Assembly (NCBI GenBank): GCA_016791325.1
Contig: JAEUMU010000075.1
Span: forward strand, 1 to 7,432
Direction: 5' to 3'
DNA: 7,432 bases
DNA from: Hyphomonadaceae bacterium
GTDB taxonomy: Bacteria; Pseudomonadota; Alphaproteobacteria; Caulobacterales; Aquidulcibacteraceae
Positions 1-6,094 of this stretch are shown here, one piece after another. The notes beneath the pieces were generated by a model. That model was not told the DNA's origin. It ran no database searches and saw nothing but the letters and a program-made list of their open reading frames with translations. Each line of letters starts with the position of its first letter. Position 1 is the first letter of the stretch. The position numbers and the translations under genes are program-made.

Positions 1-72
1 AACGCGCTTCTCAACCCACGCGAGCGCGGCTCTTTCCGACTTGAAATGAGCTTGATCCAAAACCGACGCCAT
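1..72 (-). CDS. IS1595-family (ISXO2-like) transposase, N-terminal 24 codons only
   Basis: This is the beginning of a minus-strand gene that continues past the left edge of the window. The 24 visible codons start MASVLDQAHFKSERAAL and continue with AWVEKRV. I recognise this as the usual opening of ISXO2-like transposases: a short 'VL..pHF..E.AA.AWVE.R(V/I)' segment that precedes a zinc ribbon and then a DDE/DDN-type nuclease domain. The zinc ribbon and catalytic part lie outside the window, so the identification rests on the N-terminus alone. The start is well supported: an AAGGAGAT ribosome binding site (positions 90-83 on the minus strand) sits 10 nt before the ATG, and a promoter-like pair lies just upstream. 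Transcription runs away from the antiporter gene's 3' end in the same direction. The gene could be intact or a remnant. Family assignment is moderately sure; the start codon is more certain. Confidence 0.6.
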   Translation of the reverse strand, partial: MASVLDQAHFKSERAALAWVEKRV

Positions 73-99
73 AACCGGGCCTATCTCCTTGATAGACCT

Positions 100-128
100 A
101 ATGTAGCAGGCTTAGGTGGGTCCGGCAA
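100..128 (-). promoter_or_regulatory. Candidate sigma70-type promoter of the transposase gene
   Basis: On the minus strand TTGCCG (128-123) and TACATT (105-100) are separated by exactly 17 bp and lie upstream of the AAGGAGAT ribosome binding site and ATG at 72. A 6-bp inverted repeat (ACCTAA at 96-101, TTAGGT at 112-117) overlaps the -10 element. If this is the transposase promoter, the element's end must lie to the right of position 128. The call is from sequence similarity only. Confidence 0.35.
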
Positions 129-145
129 GTATAATATCGCCATCC

Positions 146-170
146 GTTACAACCGCGCAAGAATTGTAAC
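146..170. repeat. Perfect 7-bp dyad GTTACAA-N11-TTGTAAC
   Basis: GTTACAA at 146-152 and TTGTAAC at 164-170 are perfect inverted copies separated by 11 bp. The dyad lies 18 bp past the antiporter stop codon, in the AT-richer gap between the antiporter gene and the transposase promoter. There is no T-run after it on either strand, so it does not look like an intrinsic terminator. It could be a regulator site, a weak 3'-end hairpin of the antiporter mRNA, or part of the insertion sequence end. Confidence 0.4.
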
Positions 171-187
171 CACAAGTTTAGCGTGTA

Positions 188-1396
188 TTACGATTGAGCG
201 GGGGTGGCGCGGCCTTCCGCGCGCTCGGCGGTCGCTTCGCCGAGTTTGAAAAGCAGCGGATTGATGGCGATCGAAATCAGCGCGCTGGCGAGAATGATAC
301 TGTAGGTTTCTGACGACATCAGCTCATAACGCACGCTCATGCCTGCAAGCACGAATGAGAACTCCCCGATCTGAGCCAGGGCCACGGCGATCATTAGTCC
401 CGTGCGCAGCGGCAGTTTGTAAAGCGTGGTGATGGCCAGCGCCGCCATGCCTTTGCCGAGCACAATGATGGACACCACCGCCATCACGCCGAGCGGTGAT
501 CGGATCAGCGTCATCGGATCGAACAGCATGCCGACGGAGACGAAGAAGAGCACGGAGAACGTATCGCGCAAGGGTTGGGAATCTTCGGCGACGCGATGGG
601 TGAAGCGGCTGCCGTTGAGCGAAACCCCGGCGAGGAAAGCGCCCAAGGCGAACGAAGCATCGAACCAGCTCGCTGCGCCATAGGCGACGCCGAGGGCGAG
701 CGTCAGTGTGCCCAGCGAAAGCAGCTCACGCGACTTGGTATGGGCGACGCGTACGATCAGCCAGGGGAACAGGCGCGCGCCGACAATCAGCATCAGCACG
801 ACGAAGATGGCGATCTTGCCGAGGGTAAGGCCCAGTTCGCGTGCGGTGGCGGCGGGCGTGGCGGCTTCGCCGTGGGCGATGGCCGCCAGCGGCGGCAACA
901 GCACGATGGCGAGCACGATGGCGATATCTTCCACCACCAGCCAGCCGACTGTGATGCGCCCATTCTCCGTTTTGACGATGCCGCGATCTTCGAGCGCACG
1001 CAGCAGCACGACCGTACTGGCGACGGAAAGCGAAAAGCCAAGCATGAGGCTTTCCGCGGCGCCCAGGCCCATGAGCGTGCCGACGCCGTAGCCGAGCAGG
1101 GTGGCGCTGGCCATTTGCACCAGCGCGCCCGGCAGCGCGACGCCGCGCACGGCCCACAAATCCTCTAGTGAGAATTTCAGCCCCACCCCGAACATCAGCA
1201 AGATGACGCCGATTTCCGCGAACTGCAGGCCCAGCCCGGCATCGCCAACGAAGCCCGGCGTGTAAGGCCCAACAATCACACCGGCGACGAGATAGCCCAG
1301 GATCGGCGATAGCTTGAGCCGCTGCGCAGCGAACCCCAGCAAGAAGGCCAGGGCGATGGCGGCGACGAGGTTGTTGATAAGGCTATGACCGTCCAT
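188..1396 (-). CDS. CPA2-family cation:proton antiporter (KefB/YbaL-like), membrane domain only
   Basis: Predicted inner-membrane monovalent cation (K+ or Na+)/proton antiporter of the Na_H_Exchanger fold, 402 residues, with about a dozen hydrophobic segments. Visible family motifs are the N-terminal LSPILGYLVAGVIVGP (29-44), SVASTVVLLRAL (124-135), LVVEDIAIV (153-161, with the conserved acidic pair E156-D157), FLAGVSL (254-260), LFFVSVGMLFDP (283-294) and AQIGEFSFVLAGM (341-353). YbaL/KefB relatives usually continue with a cytosolic RCK/TrkA-N nucleotide-binding domain, reaching about 550-620 residues. Here the protein stops about 20 residues after the last helix, so gating by a nucleotide or thiol ligand is absent unless supplied in trans. 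RCK-less members do exist, so this may be natural or caused by the neighbouring insertion sequence. The start matches the family N-terminus; the best upstream AAAGGA is rather distant (about 14 nt). Substrate ion cannot be told. Confidence 0.85.
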   Translation of the reverse strand: MDGHSLINNLVAAIALAFLLGFAAQRLKLSPILGYLVAGVIVGPYTPGFVGDAGLGLQFAEIGVILLMFGVGLKFSLEDLWAVRGVALPGALVQMASATLLGYGVGTLMGLGAAESLMLGFSLSVASTVVLLRALEDRGIVKTENGRITVGWLVVEDIAIVLAIVLLPPLAAIAHGEAATPAATARELGLTLGKIAIFVVLMLIVGARLFPWLIVRVAHTKSRELLSLGTLTLALGVAYGAASWFDASFALGAFLAGVSLNGSRFTHRVAEDSQPLRDTFSVLFFVSVGMLFDPMTLIRSPLGVMAVVSIIVLGKGMAALAITTLYKLPLRTGLMIAVALAQIGEFSFVLAGMSVRYELMSSETYSIILASALISIAINPLLFKLGEATAERAEGRATPAQS

Positions 1397-1433
1397 TCGC
1401 TGGGCGAAATTCCTTTCAGGCTGGCGCCGGGAT

Positions 1434-1464
1434 GTGCGCGTCCGCCGTTGGAGCGGACACGCAC
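1434..1464 (-). other. GC-rich 12-bp hairpin in the leader of the antiporter gene
   Basis: GTGCGCGTCCGC (1434-1445) and GCGGACACGCAC (1453-1464) form a 12-bp stem with a 7-nt loop. In minus-strand RNA the single imperfect pair is a U-G wobble, so the stem is continuous. In plus-strand RNA it would be a C-A mismatch. It lies between the Rnk-like gene and the antiporter gene, ending about 37 nt before the antiporter start. No U-tract follows, so a canonical intrinsic terminator is unlikely. A leader structure or processing/stability element is the more natural reading. Confidence 0.4.
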
Positions 1465-1543
1465 AACCAATCGACCGGATTGAACCCTGCGTGTCAAACG
1501 CTGCGAGGGCGATCGGCGTAATTTAGCGCGCCGGCGCGCGGCT

Positions 1544-1927
1544 TCAGCGCGCGCGCACCTCCTTGACCGTGAGGCGATGGGCGCCCCCCTGGCGATCGGC
1601 CGGCCAAGAGATCGACTGACCGTCGCGTAGGCCGATCAAGGCCGCGCCCACGGGCGTCAGCACGGAGATGCGCCCGTCGGCGAAATCGGCGCACTGGGGA
1701 TAAACCAGCTGGAAGTCACGATAGGTCTGGCCATCATAATCGAATGTCACGCGGTCGTTCATGGCCAGCACGCCGTGCGGCAGGGCGGCGGGCTCAACCA
1801 CCTTGGCGCGCTGCATTTCCTGCAGCAACATCGCAGCGCCTGGCGCCTGGCCCAGCGCTTTGAGCGCGAGCGCGATGAGTTCTTCGTGATCGTTTTGGGT
1901 GACGATGATGTCCGGGCGATTGGTCAT
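1544..1927 (-). CDS. rnk: Rnk-like nucleoside diphosphate kinase regulator / GreA-C domain protein
   Basis: A 127-residue soluble protein of the Rnk/GreA-GreB C-terminal family. Rnk proteins have a short helical N-terminus, shorter than the Gre coiled coil, and an FKBP-like C-terminal domain that binds RNA polymerase near the secondary channel. In enterobacteria Rnk influences nucleoside diphosphate kinase levels. The N-terminal helical part covers roughly residues 12-46. The C-terminal domain covers about 50-125, with the diagnostic SVLTPVGAALIGLRDGQSI (88-106) and the preceding LVYP motif (74-77). I chose the ATG at 1927, giving MTNRPDIIVT, because it matches the family start. An in-frame ATG at 1978 would add 17 residues unlike the family. 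No convincing Shine-Dalgarno precedes either start, and a hairpin ends 7 nt before the chosen ATG. The gene lies between lysyl-tRNA synthetase and the antiporter on the same strand. The symbol reflects family resemblance, not proven equivalence to E. coli rnk. Confidence 0.82.
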   Translation of the reverse strand: MTNRPDIIVTQNDHEELIALALKALGQAPGAAMLLQEMQRAKVVEPAALPHGVLAMNDRVTFDYDGQTYRDFQLVYPQCADFADGRISVLTPVGAALIGLRDGQSISWPADRQGGAHRLTVKEVRAR

Positions 1928-1934
1928 AGTTTTT

Positions 1935-1967
1935 GGCTCGCATGCGCAGGCGCGCAGCTCGCGAGCC
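1935..1967 (-). other. Hairpin immediately upstream of the rnk start codon
   Basis: GGCTCGC (1935-1941) and GCGAGCC (1961-1967) are perfect 7-bp inverted copies with a 19-nt GC-rich loop. On the minus strand the stem is followed directly by AAAAACT and the rnk ATG. The 10-bp palindrome GCTCGCGAGC (1957-1966) overlaps the upstream arm and offers an alternative pairing. There is no Shine-Dalgarno in the gap, so ribosome access may depend on this structure and the A-rich linker. This is inference from sequence alone. Confidence 0.3.
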
Positions 1968-2001
1968 GCGCGCACCAAATGATGGATGATGAAAGGGGAC
2001 G

Positions 2002-2026
2002 CCCCTAGCCCGCGCGGAGCTAGGGG
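2002..2026. other. Hairpin CCCCTAGC/GCTAGGGG in the lysS-rnk spacer
   Basis: A perfect 8-bp inverted repeat (2002-2009 and 2019-2026) with a 9-nt loop, CCGCGCGGA. It lies about 110 bp beyond the lysyl-tRNA synthetase stop and 75 bp before the rnk start. No T-run follows on either strand. It could end or stabilise the lysS transcript, or structure the rnk leader. Confidence 0.35.
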
Positions 2027-2040
2027 TTACGCGCGCGCGG

Positions 2041-2057
2041 CCGTGCGGACCGCACGG
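2041..2057. other. Short tight hairpin CCGTGCG/CGCACGG in the lysS-rnk spacer
   Basis: Perfect 7-bp arms (2041-2047 and 2051-2057) with a 3-nt loop. It sits 13 bp from the preceding hairpin, so the lysS-rnk spacer holds two adjacent stems plus the one at the rnk start. On the minus strand the stem follows CTGCTTTTGAT. No downstream U-tract is present. Confidence 0.35.
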
Positions 2058-2094
2058 ATCAAAAGCAGGGAAAGGGCGCGCGAAGGCATGCCGT

Positions 2095-2123
2095 AAACAT
2101 TGGCCCCCACCGGGCGATGTCAA
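2095..2123 (-). promoter_or_regulatory. Weak candidate promoter for rnk, just after lysS
   Basis: A consensus TTGACA -35 hexamer lies at 2123-2118 on the minus strand, about 12 bp past the lysyl-tRNA synthetase stop codon. At 17 bp spacing the -10 position reads ATGTTT (2100-2095), a poor match. A promoter here would give rnk its own long, structured leader of roughly 160 nt. The good -35 and poor -10 make this only a candidate. Confidence 0.2.
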
Positions 2124-2135
2124 GCCCTGGCGGGC

Positions 2136-3764
2136 TCACGCCACCTTGAGCAAATCGCCGGCGAGGGCTTTGCGCAATAGATCGGCCGTTTCGCGGACGC
2201 CGAAAATGGCGGCGAAACTGCCAAAGCGCGGCCCCGCTTCCTGGCCGAAGCACACTTCGTAGAGCGCCTTGAACCAATCGCGAAGCGGCTCGAAGCCGTG
2301 CTCCTTGCCGACGGCGTAAACCTCGTTCTGGATCGTTTCGGCATCCGTGGTTTGCGCTGGCAGCGCATCGAGGCGGCGGATCAGATCCTCGAAAGCGGCG
2401 CGTTCCTTCTCGCTCGCGGCGCGGAAGCGCTTCGTGGGTTTTACGAAGTCGTCGTAATAAGCGATGGCGTAGCCGCAGAGCCGATCAAGCATCGGGTGCG
2501 TCGCGGGGGCGGCGCCGGGCGCGTATTTGGCGATGAATTTCCAAAGCTGATCCTTCGTCTCCGCATTGGCGGCGGCGACGAGATTGAGCAGCAAAGCGAA
2601 CGTGATCGAGGAGGGCGCGACTGTCGCGTTGGCTTGGTAGCTCGCGGCCATCTCCGGCGCCGGCGGGGCGCCGCTGTGCATGTGCCAGACGGGATTTTCC
2701 AAGCGCTCGGCGTCGTTCTGCTTGGGATGGGCGTCGATGTGGGCGAGATACTCGTCCACCGCTTTGGGGATCACGTCGAAATAAAGCTTCTTGGCCGTTT
2801 TGGGCTTGCCATAGATGTAATAGGCGAGGCTTTCCGGCGGCGCGTAGCGGAGCCACTCATCGATGGTGAGGCCGTTGCCCTTGGACTTTGAGATTTTCTG
2901 GCCGTGCTCATCGAGAAAGAGTTCGTAGTTGAAGCCTTCCGGCGGCGTGCCGCCGAGGGCGCGGCAAATTTTTGAGCTTTGCTGCACGCTATCAATCAGA
3001 TCCTTGCCCGACATTTCGTAGTCGACGCCAAGCGCGGTCCAGCGCAGGGCCCAATCCGGCTTCCATTGGATTTTCACATTGCCGCCGGTGACGGGAATCT
3101 CGATTTTCTCGCCGTCTTCATCCTGAAACACGATTGTGCCCTTGGAGAAGTTGCGCGCCAGCGTGGGCACTTGCAGCACTTTGCCAGTCTTGGGGCTGAT
3201 CGGCAGGAACGGGGAGTAAGACGCACGGCGTTCTTCGCCGAGCGTGGGCAGCATGATCGCCATGACCTGATCGTAGCGATCGAGCATCGTGAGCAGCGTT
3301 TCATCGAAGCGGCCGGACTTGTACTGCTCGGTGGAAGAGAGGAATTCGTACTCGAACCCGAAGCCGTCGAGGAATTCGCGAAGCTTGGCGTTGTTGTGGT
3401 GTGCGAAGCTGGCGTGGCAGCCGAACGGATCGGGCACTTGGGTCAGCGGCTTGTGCAGGTTCGCCTGCAACAGCTCCTTGTTGGGTACGTTGTCCGGCAC
3501 TTTGCGCAGGCCATCCATATCATCGCTGAAGGCGATGAGGCGCGTCTTGATCTTATCGCCGGTGAGCACGCGGAAGGCGTGGCGCACCATGGTTGTGCGC
3601 GCGACCTCCTGGAACGTGCCGATGTGCGGCAGGCCAGAGGGCCCGTAGCCGGTCTCGAAAATGACCTCGTCCTTGGGATGGCGCTTCAGGCGCTCGATCA
3701 CGAGACGCGCTTGTTCAAAGGGCCAAGCCTTGGCGGCGGCGGCGAGCGTTGCGAGATCGGTCAT
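2136..3764 (-). CDS. lysS: Class I lysyl-tRNA synthetase
   Basis: Cytosolic enzyme that charges tRNA-Lys with lysine using ATP. It belongs to the class I (Rossmann-fold) form, also called lysK, which is unrelated to the class II LysS of most bacteria. The predicted protein has 542 residues, normal for the family. The HIGH signature appears as [10 protein letters not shown] (42-51, with HIGT at 47-50) and the KMSKS loop as [10 protein letters not shown] (289-298). Between them lie family-typical segments such as [11 protein letters not shown] (232-242) and [14 protein letters not shown] (246-259). The rest is the helical anticodon-binding region ending [10 protein letters not shown] chose the ATG at 3764 ([20 protein letters not shown]) because it matches the family N-terminus. 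The open frame extends 54 codons further upstream, but that Arg-rich stretch runs into the next gene and looks non-coding. The Shine-Dalgarno is weak. The small membrane gene ends 62 bp upstream on the same strand, so the two may be cotranscribed. Confidence 0.95.
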   Translation of the reverse strand: MTDLATLAAAAKAWPFEQARLVIERLKRHPKDEVIFETGYGPSGLPHIGTFQEVARTTMVRHAFRVLTGDKIKTRLIAFSDDMDGLRKVPDNVPNKELLQANLHKPLTQVPDPFGCHASFAHHNNAKLREFLDGFGFEYEFLSSTEQYKSGRFDETLLTMLDRYDQVMAIMLPTLGEERRASYSPFLPISPKTGKVLQVPTLARNFSKGTIVFQDEDGEKIEIPVTGGNVKIQWKPDWALRWTALGVDYEMSGKDLIDSVQQSSKICRALGGTPPEGFNYELFLDEHGQKISKSKGNGLTIDEWLRYAPPESLAYYIYGKPKTAKKLYFDVIPKAVDEYLAHIDAHPKQNDAERLENPVWHMHSGAPPAPEMAASYQANATVAPSSITFALLLNLVAAANAETKDQLWKFIAKYAPGAAPATHPMLDRLCGYAIAYYDDFVKPTKRFRAASEKERAAFEDLIRRLDALPAQTTDAETIQNEVYAVGKEHGFEPLRDWFKALYEVCFGQEAGPRFGSFAAIFGVRETADLLRKALAGDLLKVA

Positions 3765-3826
3765 AAGCGGCGAATCCAAAGGAACCGCCTGCTTAGACCG
3801 CCCGCGCGCGCGGCGCCAAGTTGGCT

Positions 3827-4078
3827 TTAGCGCGGCGCGCCGCCAAAAAGGCGCCGGCGCCAGCGTTCCATCGTCGCGCGACGCCCGGCCAGGAACGACC
3901 AGCCGAACACGCCCGCGGCTACCCACAATAACCCTTCTAGGCTGACGGCCCCGAGGGTGACGAGGCCGATCCAGACCGCGCGGCTGGGATCAAAGAAGAA
4001 ATACGCGACCGCGATGGCCGCCCAGACCGCGACGACAAACGCCCCGGCGGCGCACAAAATTACCCAACGCAGCTTCAT
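3827..4078 (-). CDS. Small two-helix membrane protein, function unknown
   Basis: An 83-residue protein I do not recognise. It has two clear hydrophobic segments, about residues 5-29 ([20 protein letters not shown] followed by YFFF) and 34-64, separated by a short DPSR turn. The basic residues cluster at the N-terminus and in the C-terminal RWRRR region, so the positive-inside rule puts both ends in the cytoplasm with a very short external loop. The start is supported by a good Shine-Dalgarno: GAGGGAG ends 8 nt before the ATG at 4078. An upstream in-frame ATG at 4102 lacks such support and would add 8 residues. The gene precedes lysyl-tRNA synthetase by 62 bp on the same strand and diverges from the sixA-like gene. 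It is likely the first gene of the lysS transcript. A real gene is likely from its start signal and membrane pattern; the function is unknown. Confidence 0.65.
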   Translation of the reverse strand: MKLRWVILCAAGAFVVAVWAAIAVAYFFFDPSRAVWIGLVTLGAVSLEGLLWVAAGVFGWSFLAGRRATMERWRRRLFGGAPR

Positions 4079-4177
4079 CGAGCACACTCCCTCTGGTTTC
4101 ATGGGCAGTTGCCGCTGCTGCGCCTGGCGGATGCGGGACGTTGCGCTTTTTTCCGAGGCGGGCAATCTCCTGACTCG

Positions 4178-4672
4178 ATGCGCACGCTTATTCTGTTCCG
4201 CCACGCCAAAGCCGTTCGCCCACATGAGGCGGAAAGCGATCGCGCGCGCGGGCTGACGGGCCGGGGCCGGCGCGAGGCGGCGCTGGCGGGGGCGGCGATG
4301 GAGGACGCGGGACTGATGCCCGCTTTAGCCCTCGTCTCCACGGCGCAGCGCACCCGCGAAACCGCAGAACACGGCCTGCAAGGCTTCAAGCTCGAGACCG
4401 TGTTTGAAGAGGCGCTTTATTTGGCTGAACCTGAAGGCATTTGGGATGCTTTCAGCGCTTCTGAGGCCGAGAGCGTGGTGATTGTTGGCCATAATCCTGG
4501 CATCGGCGAATTGACGGCGATGCTGATTTCCCAAGCGCACGATGGTTCAAAGCTCGCGCGCGAGTTCAGCGGCCATTTCCCCACCGCCGCCTTCGCCGCG
4601 TTTGAAGTGCGCGGCGATCTGCTGGAGGCGGCGGGGCCACGCTTGCTGGCGGCGTGGAGGGCCGAGCGTTGA
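4178..4672 (+). CDS. sixA: SixA-like phosphohistidine phosphatase (histidine phosphatase superfamily)
   Basis: A 164-residue cytosolic protein of the histidine phosphatase (phosphoglycerate mutase-like) superfamily, short-form SixA branch. SixA enzymes remove phosphate from phosphohistidine, for example on HPt domains or PTS proteins. The catalytic histidine is H9 in LFRHAKA (6-12). The second conserved histidine is H105 in VGHNPGIGEL (103-112), whose GHNP form is characteristic of SixA. Other family features are LTGRGRREA (26-34) and STAQRTRETAE (54-64). The ATG at 4178 (MRTLILFRHAK) is chosen because the strand and catalytic RHA normally start within ten residues of the N-terminus; the frame's earlier ATG at 4109 would add an unrelated 23 residues. 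No strong Shine-Dalgarno is seen. The gene is divergent from the small membrane gene (99 bp) and convergent with the S41-like gene (24 bp). The true substrate is not indicated by the neighbours. Confidence 0.85.
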   Translation: MRTLILFRHAKAVRPHEAESDRARGLTGRGRREAALAGAAMEDAGLMPALALVSTAQRTRETAEHGLQGFKLETVFEEALYLAEPEGIWDAFSASEAESVVIVGHNPGIGELTAMLISQAHDGSKLAREFSGHFPTAAFAAFEVRGDLLEAAGPRLLAAWRAER

Positions 4673-4696
4673 AGGCGCCCGCTTGAGTGAGTGCGC

Positions 4697-6028
4697 TTAC
4701 TGGCGCAGCTGCGCTGTGATCGCCTCCATCGCCGGATCGCGGCGGGCAAGATAATCAGCCCACGTCATGGGCGTGCGCTGCGTGGGCGCCAGCGGCGCGA
4801 CCAGCGCGAAGCGGCGATTATCTCCATGGCAAGAGCGTTCCGTGCAGGGCTGACTCAGATCGAACAGGCCGGTGGTGTAGCGCACGCACAAGCGCGAATG
4901 AGGCGCGCACACGCTTTCGCCCTCTGACCAGAAGCGTGGGCGATCGCCCACATCCTCCCCGACGAGCGTTGCGCGATCGCCCGCGGCGTTGAGCAAAATA
5001 GCGGCCGACGCCATGCCGGCGGAGAACGTGTAGCGCCCGACAATAACGAAGATGCGCCCGCCTGGCGGCAAACGTGACGGCAGGCGCTCGAAGAAGGCGG
5101 CGGTGGTGCGCATATCGCCGCCTTTCGAGAAACGCAGGTCGACGATGATGTTGGCGGCGTGCGCTTGGCGCAGCACGGCTTCGGCGCGAGCCGGAAACTC
5201 GCGCGCTTCGCGGAAGGGCTCGTTGGTTTTGAGCTCGAGATAGACGGCGTTGAGCTCTGGCAGCGCAATGGCGCGGTTGAAGCTATCGCCATCCCGCAAG
5301 TACAGGGGCAAGCCTTCTGCCGGGATGGCGGTGGCCCAAGGTGTGGCGTCGCCGTTGATGGGTTCCGGGGACCACCAACGCATGGGCCACCAGGGCGCGG
5401 CGCGATTGGGATCGGCGGGGATGTAGGCAATCTCGCGTTCGATTTCGGCGCCGTCTCTGAGGCGTAGCCGCAGCGTTAGCGCATCGGGGGTGTCGGCCAG
5501 GCCGGCCGCTTGCATCACCCCGCCAATGCCGATCAATCCCGGCGCCATGATGTTGCGCCGCGCTGGCGCGCCGCCGAAGTAGGTGCGCAGCACGGCCATC
5601 GCCTCTTCCGCGGGGCGGCCTTCGATCGCCAGGACGGTGGCGCCGGCAAGATCCTGATGGGGCGGCAGCGCGCGCAGCACCACCAGACCTGCATCTTCGA
5701 ACCAGGCGGTAACCAAAGGCAGACGGCCCGGCGGAATCGCTTCTGGCGCGCCGAAGCTGGCCAAGGAGTGCGCATTGTCCGCAGCAGCATTCACCCGCAG
5801 GAAGCCAAGGTAGAGTTGCGCCTGGCTCAGCGTCCCTGCTTGGGCGGCGAGGCCGTCAAGAATGCGTTCGGCGGCTGCGCGGGTTTCGGGGGTGAAGGCG
5901 CGCTCGCGCGGGAGATATTCCGTGCGCAGGAATTCGATGTCCTCGCGTTGCTGCTCGGCGGTGGTTTGGGCGTGGGCCGGAGCGCAGAGCACGAGCGCGG
6001 CCAGGGCCGCGCCAAAGACTATTCTCAT
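4697..6028 (-). CDS. Secreted S41-family protease-like protein
   Basis: A 443-residue exported protein. Residues 1-20 are a signal peptide (MRIVFGAALAALVLCAPAHA, cleavage likely before QTT), placing it in the periplasm or outside. The C-terminal half resembles the S41 (Tsp/CtpA/tricorn core) fold: IIVDLRFSKGGDM (294-306) is the beta strand and Gly loop, and RIFVIVGRYTFSAGM (325-339) holds the expected nucleophile S336. H87 in DNAHSLASFG resembles the N-terminal D-x-H segment of tricorn-like S41 proteins. Residues about 130-150 (ATVLAIEGRPAEEAMAVLRT) look like a reduced PDZ-like stretch. Four cysteines at 374, 381, 395 and 400 could form disulfides. The start is well supported: AAGGGAG precedes the ATG by about 10 nt. 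The gene follows the winged-helix regulator by 113 bp on the same strand. I cannot tell whether it is an active protease. Target unknown. Confidence 0.75.
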   Translation of the reverse strand: MRIVFGAALAALVLCAPAHAQTTAEQQREDIEFLRTEYLPRERAFTPETRAAAERILDGLAAQAGTLSQAQLYLGFLRVNAAADNAHSLASFGAPEAIPPGRLPLVTAWFEDAGLVVLRALPPHQDLAGATVLAIEGRPAEEAMAVLRTYFGGAPARRNIMAPGLIGIGGVMQAAGLADTPDALTLRLRLRDGAEIEREIAYIPADPNRAAPWWPMRWWSPEPINGDATPWATAIPAEGLPLYLRDGDSFNRAIALPELNAVYLELKTNEPFREAREFPARAEAVLRQAHAANIIVDLRFSKGGDMRTTAAFFERLPSRLPPGGRIFVIVGRYTFSAGMASAAILLNAAGDRATLVGEDVGDRPRFWSEGESVCAPHSRLCVRYTTGLFDLSQPCTERSCHGDNRRFALVAPLAPTQRTPMTWADYLARRDPAMEAITAQLRQ

Positions 6029-6094
6029 GGTAAGTATCTCCCTTCGCGACCAGGCGCGTGAAAGAGAGATGCAGAAGAGGGCGGCCGTAGCCGC

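Noticed and set aside
46..249. Plus-strand frame of 67 codons at the left edge
   Set aside because: It overlaps the transposase start, its promoter and the antiporter 3' end on the other strand, has no ribosome binding site, and ends in an Arg-rich stretch typical of antisense GC-rich DNA.
575..1168. Plus-strand frame of 197 codons opposite the antiporter gene
   Set aside because: Rich in Gln, His, Asp and Gly in a pattern typical of reverse-complemented membrane-protein codons; the antiporter on the other strand has clear family motifs.
2029..2040. Alternating CG tract (also at 1546-1557 and 3804-3812) as possible Z-DNA or repeat element
   Set aside because: Short GCGCGC runs are common throughout this GC-rich sequence and show no repeat unit, phasing or association with one type of site.
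2979..3830. Long plus-strand open frame of 283 codons opposite the lysyl-tRNA synthetase gene
   Set aside because: It is the antisense shadow of a GC-rich coding region; the minus strand carries the full class I synthetase with HIGH and KMSKS motifs. Composition is low-information and no domain is visible.
4102..4225. Longer N-terminus for the small membrane protein, overlapping the sixA-like gene
   Set aside because: The added residues are Arg/Gln-rich and antisense to the phosphatase start. The strong Shine-Dalgarno supports the ATG at 4078.
4703..4714. Perfect 12-bp palindrome GCGCAGCTGCGC near the convergent gene ends
   Set aside because: It lies inside the last codons of the S41-like gene, has no loop for a hairpin and no T-run. 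GC-rich palindromes of this size arise readily in such DNA. I see no bidirectional terminator in the 24-bp convergent gap.
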